64,000 nt of DNA from Mycoplasmopsis maculosa (GCF_900660665.1 NZ_LR215037.1:372001-436000); one strand, 5' to 3'; positions 1-11,337 are shown, numbered from the stretch's first letter. Notes: a model not told the origin generated them from the sequence alone. A program made the numbers and translations.

Positions 1-1049
1 ATTTCAGTTGGAATAAAAAAGTCTACTCCATTTTCTTCAACTTTATTATCATCAATTTTTACATTAACTTTTATTTTGTTTATGTCAAATATTTTTTTAT
101 CTAATAGCAAAAACTTTTCATTATATTTTCCTTCAACAATATTATTTTGATCGAATGATTTTTTTATCATTCATTTTTTGATATCAAATTCTTTTATATC
201 TAATTTTTCATATCTATCTTTAATTCGAAAATTACTCAAAAAAGTATTATTTGGGAATATAGTGTCATATAACAATTTACGATTATTCAGTTCATTAATT
301 AAATTACTCTTTATAAAATCTTCCATGAAGTAATTTTGTGCAATATTCATTGGTCTTATATTAATAGAAATAATAGTTGATGAATTGTTAATATCAAAGG
401 CGTAATCAGATTCAAAAAATGACACTTTAATATCATGACTATTTTCAACACCTTTTTTCAATATTAATTTTGAGTCATCTTTTTCAAAATCATATTCAAG
501 TTTCGAAATCTTTTGATCAATTTCTTTTGATTCATTTTTATCAAAGCCTTCAAAAGAATAGCCATTTCAAGCTTTATCTATATTTTTAGTGTCAAAGTAT
601 TTATCATAATTCTCTGATAAAAACTTACTCTTAATATAGAAAGTGAAGTACTTTTTCATCTCTCGGTCAGTTAAACTGTAAAACTTATTCATTTCAACAT
701 ATTTTTCAATTTTTTTATTTATGTCAATGTTTTTAATATCCATTTCTAATAAATTAAAATCCTCAATCATGCTTTCAGAAGAATTAAAATTTATAGTTAT
801 TATATTTTTTCTATGCATATCCCTTAAAATCAATAGCCAAAATTTACGAATCAACACATCACTATTAATGTTGTAAAACTCCTTAAATATGTCATTTACA
901 GTAATATACTTATTTAATTTTTTAAATTCAATAAGCGGAATCAATATAAATTTATAATAATTTTCCATTTTTTCTATTTCACGATACGTAAATTCAACGC
1001 GCTTTTGAATAACTGGAAAATTAAGTTTAATTTTTATCTTATCATTCAT
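1..1049 (-). CDS. Hypothetical protein, partner of the SF1 helicase (3' end outside window)
   Basis: The gene begins at ATG 1049 and stays open, with TGA as Trp, to the left edge, so at least 349 residues are visible and the C-terminus is missing. It overlaps the end of the upstream helicase gene by 11 bases, so the two are probably co-transcribed and translationally coupled. The protein is soluble-looking, rich in Lys, Asn, Ile and Asp, with no signal peptide, membrane segment or catalytic motif that I recognise. Apparent breaks near 567 and 171 are TGA codons in the same frame. I do not recognise the family. The tight coupling suggests it works with the helicase, but that is inference from layout only. 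Confidence 0.75.
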
Positions 1050-4000
1050 TGTATTCCTTTCCTATAAATTCTTCTGGGGTTACAAAATAATCTTTGTTTT
1101 GCAAATAATTATTTATATATTTTTTCAATACCATTAAGCCTTGGCTACTATTTTTATAATATGAAAAATCACCGACAACAATTAAAATATTTTTTGTTCG
1201 ACTAAAAGCAACGTTCAGTCTAGCTTCATCGTTTAAAAAGTTGGTATTACGTTTATTAGTTGTTTCCTCTGTTCCTTTATTTTCCGATCTCACTAAGTCA
1301 ACAATAATAAATTCACATTCTCTACCTTGAAAGTTATCAATCGTATCAATTACTATTGATCTCGTTGCAATATATTTAGTATATAAATCTGGATATTTAG
1401 ATTGAATAATTCCTCTAATAACAATTGCCTGATTTCTAGTCAAAGCAATAACTCCGATTTTTGATTTTTCATTTTCAATGTTTATTCCATCATGTTCCAA
1501 GTCATTTATTAATTTTTGAATTATTTTGACTATTACAATCGCATTATATTGATTCATTCTAGTATCTAGTGTACTCTGATTAAATTTTTTAATAAATGAA
1601 CTTGATATAAAGCCATCTTCAATTAGCATATTGTGATCAAAATTATTAACAAGGTTAAATTTATTATCAAATTGTTTTATATCAATAATGTATTTTATTG
1701 GAAGAGTGTTAGTATCTATTAAATTTAACTTGCTAGTTATATTGCTATATTTTTTAAAGTTAACATCTTTGTTAAATGTTTTAAGTTCCTGATTTTTTTG
1801 TTTATATAAAACATTTATAAAATGACAAATTTCGTCTGGAAATCTATGTTGAATATCTAAAAATTCATAAGCCAATGAATTGCCATTCGACATATTCGTT
1901 AATTCTTTTATTTTCTCATTAAAATAAGGATATGCCAATGAATCGTTAATTTTATTAACAAGATCATTCTTCATTTTTTTATCGACATTATCTAAGCCAT
2001 ATTTTTCTTTAATCACTCAATTATATAATTCTTCTGAAAAATCAACAGTAGGTGGCAATTGATAAGCGTCACCACATAAAATTGATTTGCCTGAATGTAA
2101 ACATCTATTTATTATTTCAAATAAATTTGACTTCGAAGTTTCGTCCATAATTGCCAAATCAATTTTATAGTCCATTGTCAAATCAATAAACTTACCATTA
2201 TGTTCAATTTCACTGCTTGATGTAGTTGTTAAACCAAATAAGTTAACTAATTCATTATCAAATAAAACATCAACTAATTTTTCATTTCAATAAATATCTT
2301 CATTTTTATCTTCTAAATCATTAAGTTTGATTGCAATGTTTAACTTGTTTTTTATTTTAAATAAAACTTCAGAATCACAAAAATCATTGATGTTTTTATT
2401 TTGCTCATTTTTTACATAATCAGATATGTTTTTCGGTGAATTTACTCCAATTTTTTTTAGTTCTTTTCCAATTTTTAAATAGTCGTATTTTTCTAAAATA
2501 TCAATAATTTTCTTAGAGTATTTTCTATCAGAAGCGCCGTCATCTTCTGACATATAGTAATGAACTTCTAGCGATTCTTTAAATTCTTCAATTTTCTTTC
2601 CATTTTCAATTATTTTTTTAATAAATAGATTTCAAATTTTTATATTATTTTCATTAATATCTTTATTAATATCATTACAAAATTCAAAAATTTTATTGTT
2701 AGTTGAGTTAGTTTTATGCAATAAATTCTCTTCTGATATTAAGGCTTTTATATAACGATTAGATAGATTTTCTTTTGAATAAGGATTAATATTATTTGCT
2801 CTATTTCCACTTGATACTTTTATTGCAAAAATATTAGGATTTATCGGATTTAATCTAGCAAATCTATCAAAAACATTGTCAATAGCTTCATGTGTTGAAG
2901 AAGTTAGCATAATATTTTGATTTTTATATTGATAGTAATCGATCAAAGCTGATATCACTTGAGTTTTTCCAGTGCCTGGAGGGCCTTGTAATAAGAATAA
3001 TGCATCAGAAAAAATTGCCTTTTTAAAGGCCAAAACCTGTTTTTCGTTCAAATTATATTTAGAAATAAAATTATTAATATCTTCAATAACTTTGCTATTT
3101 TCATCTATTTTTACGGTCAATAGTTCAATTAACGATGGCAAAAATGAAGGTTCTTTTATATAACCTTTAAACAAGTTTTTGATAGAATTATATGATCTAT
3201 TTATTATTGTTTTTTCACCGATATTTATAGTTGATAATTGATATCTTTTTCAACTATTATTTTTAAAATAAGATTCTATTTCAACTGATACATCATCTTT
3301 CGTTTTAGGCTCTATTTTTATTGATTTTACTCTTTTAACAAGATACTTTTCGTTATTTATTTTGCTTATCAAATTTTCATATTCTTTTTTAAGAGAAGTT
3401 TGTCTATTTATTTCTAAATTTTTAGAATTTATTTCTTTTGTTAATCCATTTTGTTTATTTGTAACTTTATTTATTTCGTTTTCATATTCTAAAATACTTT
3501 TTTCTTCTTTTTTTATTTTGTTTTTTATTTCTTCTATTTCTTTTTCAAGTGTTTTTTCATTAATTAAAATCTGATATTTATTAATTAAATTTTGAATATC
3601 TCTTATTTTGCCATTATACGTTTTAATATCATTGTTAAAGTTATTTAAATTGACATTAATTTCTTTAATTTCTTTATTTAGTACATTTATATTTTCATCA
3701 ATTTTTTCTATGTTTTTGTCAAAATTATAGCTATTTGCTTCATTTTTTTGTATATTTTTTAGCCCGTTTTTTTCTTCAAAAAACTTAAATGTTATTTTAA
3801 GTGAATCAAACAGGTTTGTCTTTGAACGAATATCTGATAAATTTCAGTCTTTTTTATGTTCTAAAACATTAAAATTATTTTTGTGAAATAAATATAAATA
3901 ATTATTATCAAAATTAATAATATTATCCTTTTCGTTCTGTTTTTTTTCTAAAATAATATTTTTATTTGACAAGTTCAAAAAAAATGCGGTGTCAGAATTT

Positions 4001-4800
4001 TTTGTATCATCATAAAATTCTAAAAATAATCTAAAATTGCTTTCAATATCGTTTAATTTTAAAGGGTCTTCATTTTTCTTAAAAATTGATTTTGTATTTT
4101 GTAAAACACTTTTTATTATTTGTCTCGATATTAATTTTGAATTATTACAAGTTGTTGAATTACATTTGTTATCGCTATTACATGTAAATTGAACTTCGTC
4201 AATCTTATAAAGTTTTCTATTAATTTTACTAATTGGTAAATTATAATTAGAAATATTTATTCTTTGTAATTCAAAATTTATAATTATGTTTTCAGTATTA
4301 TTGGTATTGCTATAATAGTCATTATTTATACTATTTATTTCTCTAGTTACTGTCAATTTAAAAAATAAATTAATAGCATTAGCATCAACTTCTATACCTT
4401 CAATTTTTAAATTTGACAAATCTTTAGTTTGTGCTACAACTAAAAAATTATCATATTCTTTATGTTTTAATTTAGGATCTTTCAAGATTCTAATAAGCTC
4501 GTCATATATATTATTATCTTCTTTTAAGTACACTCTCGAAAGACCGCATGTATAAAAGTCCAAATTTTTATCTTCGTTAAGAAATTTAAATAGTTTTCTA
4601 TAATCTAATTTTTCTCTTTTATTTAGTTTTTTACTTTCTAATTCTTTTTCTAATTGATTTAAAATTGTAATTTTTTTGTTACGAACTTCTCTTTTACTAA
4701 AAGTTAATTGAGAATCTTGTTTTCTTAATTCATTGTTACCATTAATTAATTCCGAATACGATATATCACATTTATTTAAAATATTTAATATAAGTTTCAT
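1039..4800 (-). CDS. Large superfamily 1 DNA/RNA helicase (AAA_11/AAA_12 type)
   Basis: This is a 1253-residue protein if TGA is Trp. The stop is TAA at 1039-1041, right after a TGA-coded Trp. The first ~600 residues have no motif I know and end in a Lys/Glu-rich probable coiled coil (about residues 320-480). The helicase core follows: Walker A GPPGTGKT near residue 608, motif II MDETS near 885, motif III GDAYQLPP near 910, motif V IDNFQGRE near 1157 and motif VI NVAFSRTKN near 1200. This order is that of UPF1/Dna2-like SF1 helicases, which unwind nucleic acid using ATP. The DETS variant in motif II is seen in some members of this group. It overlaps the downstream unknown gene by 11 bases and lies 16 bases after a ruined PnuC-like gene. 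The substrate is unknown; a defence or repair role is possible but unproven. Confidence 0.85.
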
Positions 4801-4816
4801 AACACCTCTTTGCTGG

Positions 4817-5835
4817 TTAATTAAAATTTACGCACTTATTTATAAATGATTTAATATTAGAAAATAGTAAATTTTGTGTAAAAACTGATATCTCATAAAA
4901 ATTTTTATTTTCTAAAATATAAGATAAATCATTTTTCTTATATAAAAAAACTTTTCTTTGAATATAGTTTTAATTAATTCAAATATAGAAAAATCTTTAA
5001 TATCATTTAGATCCAAGAAAGGTTTTATTTTTTTTTATTAAGGTAGATTTACCACTAGCGCCCATTCCTATAATTGCTATTCTTAAAGTCTTATTCTTTG
5101 AAGTTGCAAAGTATAAATAAATTGAAATTATAAAATATATTAAATTAATCAAAAGAACTGTGATGTTTAAAAATACTATTCCTGAAAAAAATATAAAACA
5201 TAAAATATTTTTAATACATCAAATTAATCAATTGTTTCTAAAACCTAATGCCATCATAGTTAATGCAACTACTGAAACAGAATTAAATGATGCAAGTAAA
5301 ATAGAAGCATTTTTTTATAATTAAAATTAGTTCCATATTCCAAATAGTCAATATTTAAAATTTTTCCAAAAATATTATTTGTATAAGAATTTAAAAAGTA
5401 AAATATAATAAAGAAAATTATGAAATAAAGAATAAATAAAATTACCTTATAAAATGAATTTCTCAAAGAGCTAATTTCTAATTTAGATTTTATTTTTTGC
5501 TTAATAAAAATAGATATCAAAATTACTATATAAATAAATTGTAATGTTTCATCAATAACTAAGCCATTAGAAAAACAAAATAAACTATATATAAAATTGC
5601 ATTTAAAATAGCATATAAAAATGCAAAGTTTTTTCTTTTTGCAAAATAATAAATAGCCAATATACCTAAAAAAGCAAATAAGCTAACAGATAAATTAACT
5701 AATTTTCTTCATAATGAAATTTTGATTGTCAAATCCATTCTTTGCTATCTAAACTATATATGGATAACAAAAATAATAAAAATGAAAAATGCAAAAAAAT
5801 TCAAAATATTTTTTAATTTTTATTATTTTAAACAT
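4817..5835 (-). pseudogene. PnuC-like nicotinamide nucleoside/nucleotide transporter with C-terminal P-loop, multiply frameshifted
   Basis: Joining frames on the minus strand recovers one protein of about 330 residues. It has several membrane helices, including a PnuC-like segment (ALGFRNNWLIWCIKN, about 5160-5250) and an earlier LGILAIYYFAKRKNFAF segment (about 5640-5680). A P-loop, GMGASGKST, follows near 5050-5075. Known PnuC proteins import NMN or nicotinamide riboside; a kinase-like P-loop after the channel would fit a fused NadR-like kinase, which is inference. At least five or six single-base frame changes break it, most at A/T runs, such as an A9 run at 5028-5036 and an A7 run near 4950. 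The residues remain well conserved between breaks, so decay looks recent, or some breaks are assembly errors. It ends at TAA 4817-4819, just upstream of the helicase. Confidence 0.6.
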
Positions 5836-5850
5836 TATTATATTATAACC

Positions 5851-5866
5851 AGAGAGAGAGAGAGAG
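5851..5866. repeat. (AG)8 dinucleotide tract upstream of the PnuC-like pseudogene
   Basis: Eight perfect AG units (CT on the minus strand) end 15 bases before the presumed ATG at 5835 of the PnuC-like gene. A TATAAT-like sequence lies between tract and ATG. The position would allow slipped-strand changes to alter promoter spacing. Confidence 0.8.
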
Positions 5867-5868
5867 AA

Positions 5869-5888
5869 GCAAATTCTCAAGAATTTGC
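5869..5888. repeat. 20-bp perfect palindromic hairpin at the left edge of IS copy 1
   Basis: The sequence is an 8-base stem (GCAAATTC / GAATTTGC) around a TCAA loop, directly abutting the left terminal repeat of the IS30-like element. Related mycoplasma IS30 elements insert at such inverted repeats, so this is a likely target site. No second copy is present at the right end of the element. Confidence 0.6.
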
Positions 5889-7266
5889 CACATTGTAATT
5901 TACAAGGTAACATCTTATTTATATGAAAAAATATAAATAAGATGTTTTTTTATATAAAAAAGCCCCGAAAGAAATTCGAGACATACCAATATGAATTATA
6001 TAAAAATAGATTATAAAATTAGAAAAATTATTAATATTTACTTAAATATAGAAAATAAAACTATAAGCAAAATTTCTAAAATGTTAAATATTTCAAGGAA
6101 ATCATTATGAAATGAAATAAAAATTAATTCTAATTATTGAGGTTATAATGCAAATTCTGCACAAGAAAAACATAATAATAGAGAAAAATGAAAAAATCAT
6201 TTTAAATTTATTAACAATATGAATTTATATAACGAATATTCAATACAATTCAAAAATAAATACAATAAAAACACTTTTAGTATTGAATTAACTCATTTAT
6301 ATATTAAAAATAATTTTGATTTTAAACCACCTTCTTTAAAAACTATATATAACTGAATTAATTAAAATTTTTGAGTAATAAAGAAAAAAGATTAAAAGCT
6401 CCAGCTCATATAAAGCTTATTGGTGCAAGATGGATAAGACCTTTTTGAGCACGCCCTAGAGAAATAAATGAAAGAAGCACATTTGGTCATTGAGAAATAG
6501 ATTTAATTGTAGGAAAACAAAAAGCAGGACATTCACTCATTCTATCATTTGTCGAAAGATTCAGTAGATATGGCATATTAGTAAAAGTTCCAAATAAAAA
6601 TCCTTGAAAAATTAATTTAATAGTTTTTAATATTATTAAAAAACTAAAATTAAATGCTAAATCAATAACTTGCGATAACGGCTTTGAGTTTAGTTCTTTA
6701 TTTATATTGGCTTACAAACTTAAAATTTATATTTATAAAGCTGATCCATATGCTTCGCAGCAGAGACGAACTAATGAAAATTTTAATGGTTATGTAAGAC
6801 GTTTTTTCAAGAAAAAAACTGATTTTAACTTAGTTTCAGATGAAGAAATTTTTAATGTTCAACATAATATAAATAATATACCACGAAAAATACACGGATA
6901 CTTAAGTGCATCAGAAGTTTATGAACTTTGCAAAATCAAGGGTCCTGGAAAAATAATTTCAGAAAATTCTACTTTGTATAGTTGAGAAAGATCAAATAAT
7001 AAATCAAACAAAATTAAAAATAACTTTTGAAGATTAAAAAATAATAAAGAAATATAGAAAGGAAAGTTTTGAATTTTTTTTTATTTCTACTTTTTTAAAA
7101 AAGTAGCAAAAACAATTATTGATAAACTACGTTGCTGCGCCTTTTGAGAATGCAGCTTTAAATAACCACTCATCAAATTAACATTACTAATCATAATATT
7201 AGAAAATATAAAAAAGGTAACCAAAACATATTTGGTTAGCTGTTACCTTGTGAATTACAATTTAGT
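5887..7266 (+). mobile_element. IS30-family insertion sequence, copy 1 (decayed)
   Basis: Imperfect terminal inverted repeats bound the element: positions 5892-5911 match the reverse complement of 7242-7261 at 19 of 20 bases (attgtaattYacaaggtaac). It carries one transposase reading frame on the plus strand that is broken. It resembles the intact copy at 24402-25825 in gene content and outer ends, but the flanks carry different hairpins (5869-5888 on the left, a GAGAC/GTCTC repeat about 7266-7289 on the right). There is no target duplication, so the element may be a recombinant of two insertions. Confidence 0.8.
5991..7057 (+). pseudogene. IS30-family transposase, broken
   Basis: The N-terminal part starts at ATG 5991, carries a helix-turn-helix-like region (ISKISKMLNISRKSLWNEIK) and hits TAA at 6363-6365 where the intact copy has Ser. 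The remainder continues in another frame to TAG 7055-7057. It holds the DDE residues of the family: FGHWEIDLIVG, TCDNGFEF and the Glu in RRTNENFNGYVRRFF. Aligned by eye with the intact copy, a short stretch after the stop is also lost or scrambled. It cannot make a complete transposase, though a trans-acting copy exists at 24631-25722. Confidence 0.85.
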
Positions 7267-7308
7267 GAGACCTCGTATTTGAAGTCTCTCATTTGTTTAT
7301 TCAGTTAT

Positions 7309-8559
7309 TTATGTGAAATATTTTTCTATTTCTTTGCTGATTTTTTCTTTATCTCTATCATGATTACCTTGATAGTTTTTCAAAAGATATCTAGTGTCAA
7401 CTACAATTCCTTGAATTCTCTCATATGTTTCAGGATTGTTTATCCAATCACCTGTTGCTTCAGCAACGTTACCAAATAAGTCACTAATATAAAAATTATT
7501 TTTAGCTCGATTAAATGGCATTAAGAATGCATTATATACCTCTACGCCTTCTGGAACTCTGTTTCGCTTAACAAATTGGCCATATGTAATTTGTTTATTT
7601 ATGTCAGAAGATTGCGGAAGCACCCCCACTCCAAACTGTGGCTGATTACCATAACGATAATATTTCGCATCAAGTACATAATACTTTCCATTATAAATCA
7701 TTATTGTGTCTGGTTCTAGAGCACTAGTTGCTCTTCCTTTATTAGCTCCATATCTTTGAGTCCAAATGCCATGAGGAAAATAGTCACTCTTATTCGATTC
7801 ACCAAATACAATATCTATCAGTTTTTCCCATACGTGTTCAAACTTATCTGTTCCAAAGTAGAATTGTTTATCAATGGTCTGATTATCCATAAATTCTAAC
7901 ATTGCTATCATCGAACTGAAGAGCATTTTATCAACATCGTTATTAGTATTTGCTTTCTTGTCATTCAGTATCGCAACCATTGTGTTTGTATCCGCGGGTG
8001 CATATGCAACTTCTGGTGAGTTAGTTGTATAAAGCCAGCCTATTCTCTCAAAACTCTCATAAACACAATATTTATGAATTTTAGTAATCATCATATTAAA
8101 ATTAGGAGTATTATCCCTAACAACAGTATTTAAATAAATGACTGATTTTCCTTGAAATAATGGCGACACTTGTTTGATTGTTCTAGATCAGTTTGTTTTA
8201 CCACGTCGATCAATTCTATAAGTCACTTCTGTTTCAGTATAGTAAGAACCGTTATGATCAAGATAATAATTGATTACATTAATGTAGGCTTGGATAGGAA
8301 AATCTACGGTTTGAGGTGCGGTAAACTTATCCATATGCAGAACTCTATCAGTTCTATCGGTAAATGCCGCCAAAACCATAAATAGATTTTTTACATCTCG
8401 TCTTAACTCGTCGTCATCCTCTGGGAGTTCATAGCCTAACGGAAAATAAATCATGGCATTCATGGAATCAGCTTTAACGCCAACAAATCTATCGCCATCG
8501 ATATTATCATCTATATGACAGTGTTCTCTTAAAATAAAACGTTCACGGTCAATAGCCAT
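7309..8559 (-). CDS. LlaJI-family restriction endonuclease subunit (McrC-like, PD-D/ExK)
   Basis: This is a 416-residue protein. I chose ATG 8559 because an AAGGAG lies 8 bases before it; the GTG at 8568 and ATG at 8565 sit too close to that site. The nuclease core is visible as EPDTIMIYNGKYYVLDAKYY near residue 285, a PD...DxK arrangement. The N-terminal part (REHCHIDDNIDGDRF) resembles the LlaJI/McrC-like partner of a GTPase restriction enzyme. It would cut DNA once the ATPase next door translocates. It sits 19 bases after that ATPase. One Trp, at 8188-8190, is TGA, while the other Trp codons I checked are TGG; this points to a codon changed after arrival in a mycoplasma. True stop is TAA. 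Confidence 0.8.
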
Positions 8560-8578
8560 TTGCATCACTCCTTTTTAT

Positions 8579-10405
8579 TTATTCCAGTTTAGGTATTAAA
8601 GCATCAACAATATTTTGCTTAAATATTCCTTCAAATCTAGTATTTCCTTTTGCCTTGACAAATACTTCTATTACTTTCTCTAGACTATTAACTTTACTAA
8701 TATCAAAGATTTCGTCTTTGTTAAATTTGAAAGCATCATCCCACAAGTATTTTAAGACTTTTTCTGCAAACCTTCTATTTTGTCTGTTTGATTTTTTGCT
8801 AAGTTCCTTATCTTCGCCTTCATATGTATCAATAACCAAATCTTCCTGAGAGACAAAGTGTGTTCCTAACCTCTTGTCTTCAGCAGATGTCATTCTGATA
8901 TTCTTATTAAGAATCAAATCGTTAATAACGGTAAAGAATTTTTCCCACGTTACACTTGTATCAAGAATGAAAGTATCTGCGAATGCTTTTTCACTTCCAT
9001 CTTCAGGAAATTTGTTTTGAATTAAGCGCATACTCCATCTTCTTTGAAAAGCCGTATCTAATGTAAATACGTTTTGATCACTTGTGTTCATGGTGCAAAG
9101 TATTGACATATTTGATGGTATAGAAACTTTATGATTTTCATTTCCGTAAACTACTCTTGCTACATCAGCGTTTGTTATTTCATATTCACTTGCACCATAA
9201 TTAGGGTTTTCTATATTGTGTCCTGTTGTTTGATCTTTAATGAATTGACCTTGTCTATCTAAAAGTTGGAACACATCGCCAAATATCGCAGGAGCATTAC
9301 CTCTATTTACTTCTTCAATAACCAGATAGAACATTTTATCAGGATTTGTATAAGCTTTTTTTACAAGTTTCGCAAAAGGACCAGGAGTAAATTCATAATT
9401 AACAGTTCCTTCGTTTGTAACTTTTGGCATAATTTGGCCTACAAAATCAGAATAAGTATAATCAGGATGGAAAACTAATCTTTCCATGCAAGTTTCGTCA
9501 CTGCAATATTCGTTTTGAATAGTCCATGATTTACCAGCTCCAGGAACTCCATAAAGGATAATATTTTCGCCTCCTCTTATTCTTCCTATGCTATTATCAA
9601 AATTGGAATCTTCCCTATCATCTTCTTGTGAATCTAATTCTTTGCAATACTTATAAAAAACTTGAGCAAATACTACATTAGATATTTCACATTTTTTGAC
9701 AAATTCACTTATTTGTCCTAATCTTCCAAAAGTAGAATCAGAAGGAATAAGCTTTATCACATAAAGGACTTTTTCTTGCCAATATTTATTATAAAATACT
9801 GGAATAACTTCTTTCTCCATCATATGAAAGTACTTAAGAACCCACATGCTATCAATCAATTCAGGGATTTTCGCATAAAGTTTTGTATAAAGCATTAAAT
9901 AGTCTTCTACTACATTAATTGGTTTTGATTCTTCAATTATTTTAAGTCCTTGTACAAGCCCATCTCTTACTTTTGTTCCTTTTATTATAGCTTTTTCTAA
10001 AGACAAACCTGCAGGTTTTTGTCCTGTACCTGACATCCATGTGCTGGTTTCTTTGTCAAAAAATAGCGGATATTTATAAGCGTTGCCACCTTTTATACTA
10101 CCAAAAAGTTCAGTGTTCATTTTCACATATTCAAGTTCATGACAAAGATTATCTGTATTACCGCCCAAGAATAATGCTTTTAATAAATCTTCACCATTCA
10201 ATTTTTCAAGAGCATCGATTCCAAATTTAACTTGGAATTCTTTGTATAATGTTTTAGCTTCGAGATCTATATCAGCAAACTCTGCGCCCTTATTCTTAAA
10301 CCATTCTGGAGTGAACTTTTCTAATTCTATCCCCTCATCTAATAATTCGCCATGTGCAAGTCCCAAAGCTACCTCAACATCATGTACATTCTTGTTTACG
10401 CTCAT
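8579..10405 (-). CDS. McrB/LlaJI R1-like AAA+ restriction ATPase
   Basis: This is a 608-residue protein. The AAA+ motor spans about residues 275-520: Walker A GVPGAGKSW near 285, Walker B VIEEVNRGNAPAIFGDVFQ near 361, and MNTSDQNVFTLDTAFQRRW near 445, a pattern shared with McrB and LlaJI R1 proteins that use nucleotide hydrolysis to move along DNA. The N-terminal ~270 residues are probably the DNA-recognition part. All Trp codons are TGG and the reading frame is intact in either genetic code. It starts 2 bases after the stop of the unknown gene and ends 19 bases before the nuclease gene, so all are one operon. Whether it prefers GTP or ATP cannot be read from the sequence. Confidence 0.88.
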   Translation of the reverse strand: MSVNKNVHDVEVALGLAHGELLDEGIELEKFTPEWFKNKGAEFADIDLEAKTLYKEFQVKFGIDALEKLNGEDLLKALFLGGNTDNLCHELEYVKMNTELFGSIKGGNAYKYPLFFDKETSTWMSGTGQKPAGLSLEKAIIKGTKVRDGLVQGLKIIEESKPINVVEDYLMLYTKLYAKIPELIDSMWVLKYFHMMEKEVIPVFYNKYWQEKVLYVIKLIPSDSTFGRLGQISEFVKKCEISNVVFAQVFYKYCKELDSQEDDREDSNFDNSIGRIRGGENIILYGVPGAGKSWTIQNEYCSDETCMERLVFHPDYTYSDFVGQIMPKVTNEGTVNYEFTPGPFAKLVKKAYTNPDKMFYLVIEEVNRGNAPAIFGDVFQLLDRQGQFIKDQTTGHNIENPNYGASEYEITNADVARVVYGNENHKVSIPSNMSILCTMNTSDQNVFTLDTAFQRRWSMRLIQNKFPEDGSEKAFADTFILDTSVTWEKFFTVINDLILNKNIRMTSAEDKRLGTHFVSQEDLVIDTYEGEDKELSKKSNRQNRRFAEKVLKYLWDDAFKFNKDEIFDISKVNSLEKVIEVFVKAKGNTRFEGIFKQNIVDALIPKLE

Positions 10406-10407
10406 AA

Positions 10408-11337
10408 TTAAATTCCTTCTTTTGCAATCAATTTATTAATTTGACCAAAAGATTGATCATATGACATTTGATATATTAAACCTTTACTGCTCATAAATTT
10501 TTTTATTCTTTCTGCATTACATGTTGAATAGCATTTACAGATAATATCGATATAATTATCCCAATTTACATCTCTTAAGGAAATTAAAATTAGTATTGAA
10601 AAAATCATATTGATATCATTGTTGAAAGTTGACACAGAATATGCACCACCACTGACAAACTTATGTGCTATTAAATCAGTAGAATTTTTGTTCTGTGAAA
10701 CTAACAATACATAATCAAACAGATTCTGTTTTTCGTCTTCTGTTGAACCTAAATATATTTTATCAAATTGCTCGTCTTTGGCAAAAGTAATCAACCAAAA
10801 AACGTCACTTTGAAAGAGTTTGTCCTTTTTATCTATATAAAGGGATTTTTTCAACATTTCAAGAAATTTAACAGTTTCTAATCCATGCTGTTTCAAATAA
10901 CTATCCAATTCCAAAACGGATTTTATTAAATCTTGTTTTCTTTCTTCAGTATTGTAGTCAACGATAAGCATCAATAGAATTATCCATTTTTCTTTATCTT
11001 TCAAATCCTTATCATTTGATATTCTCAACACTTCATGTCCTTTATCAGTAATATAATATCTATCTCCATCCATTCTGATAAAACCTGCGTTCTTTAAGTT
11101 AACAATCCTGTGCTTATCTTTTTCTTGACCGTTATCTTGATAGCTATTCCAGTCATCTCTCCTTAAACCATCTTTTGGTTTAAAAGCTTCTAATTGTTTA
11201 AAAAAGGAAGTAAGAGTTCTAAAATTTACGTTTAGACAAGAAAAAAGTTTACCACAGCTATTTTTTCCTGTGCTTTGAAACTTATCAACCCAAGTTTGAC
11301 TTGTTTGTTTATTTTTATAATATTCGATTAGTTTCAT
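10408..11337 (-). CDS. Unknown protein of the restriction island, winged-helix-like segment
   Basis: This is a 309-residue protein. ATG 11337 is chosen because AGGTGG lies just upstream; a TTG further up is inside that site. The start ATG overlaps a TGA that would be the stop of the upstream methyltransferase in the standard code (ATGA). Around residues 85-115 the segment NLKNAGFIRMDGDRYYITDKG looks like the recognition helix and wing of a winged-helix domain. The rest is helical and unassigned. It sits between methyltransferase and ATPase genes, where a specificity or accessory subunit would be expected. I do not recognise the family, and no catalytic motif is visible. Confidence 0.7.
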   Translation of the reverse strand: MKLIEYYKNKQTSQTWVDKFQSTGKNSCGKLFSCLNVNFRTLTSFFKQLEAFKPKDGLRRDDWNSYQDNGQEKDKHRIVNLKNAGFIRMDGDRYYITDKGHEVLRISNDKDLKDKEKWIILLMLIVDYNTEERKQDLIKSVLELDSYLKQHGLETVKFLEMLKKSLYIDKKDKLFQSDVFWLITFAKDEQFDKIYLGSTEDEKQNLFDYVLLVSQNKNSTDLIAHKFVSGGAYSVSTFNNDINMIFSILILISLRDVNWDNYIDIICKCYSTCNAERIKKFMSSKGLIYQMSYDQSFGQINKLIAKEGI

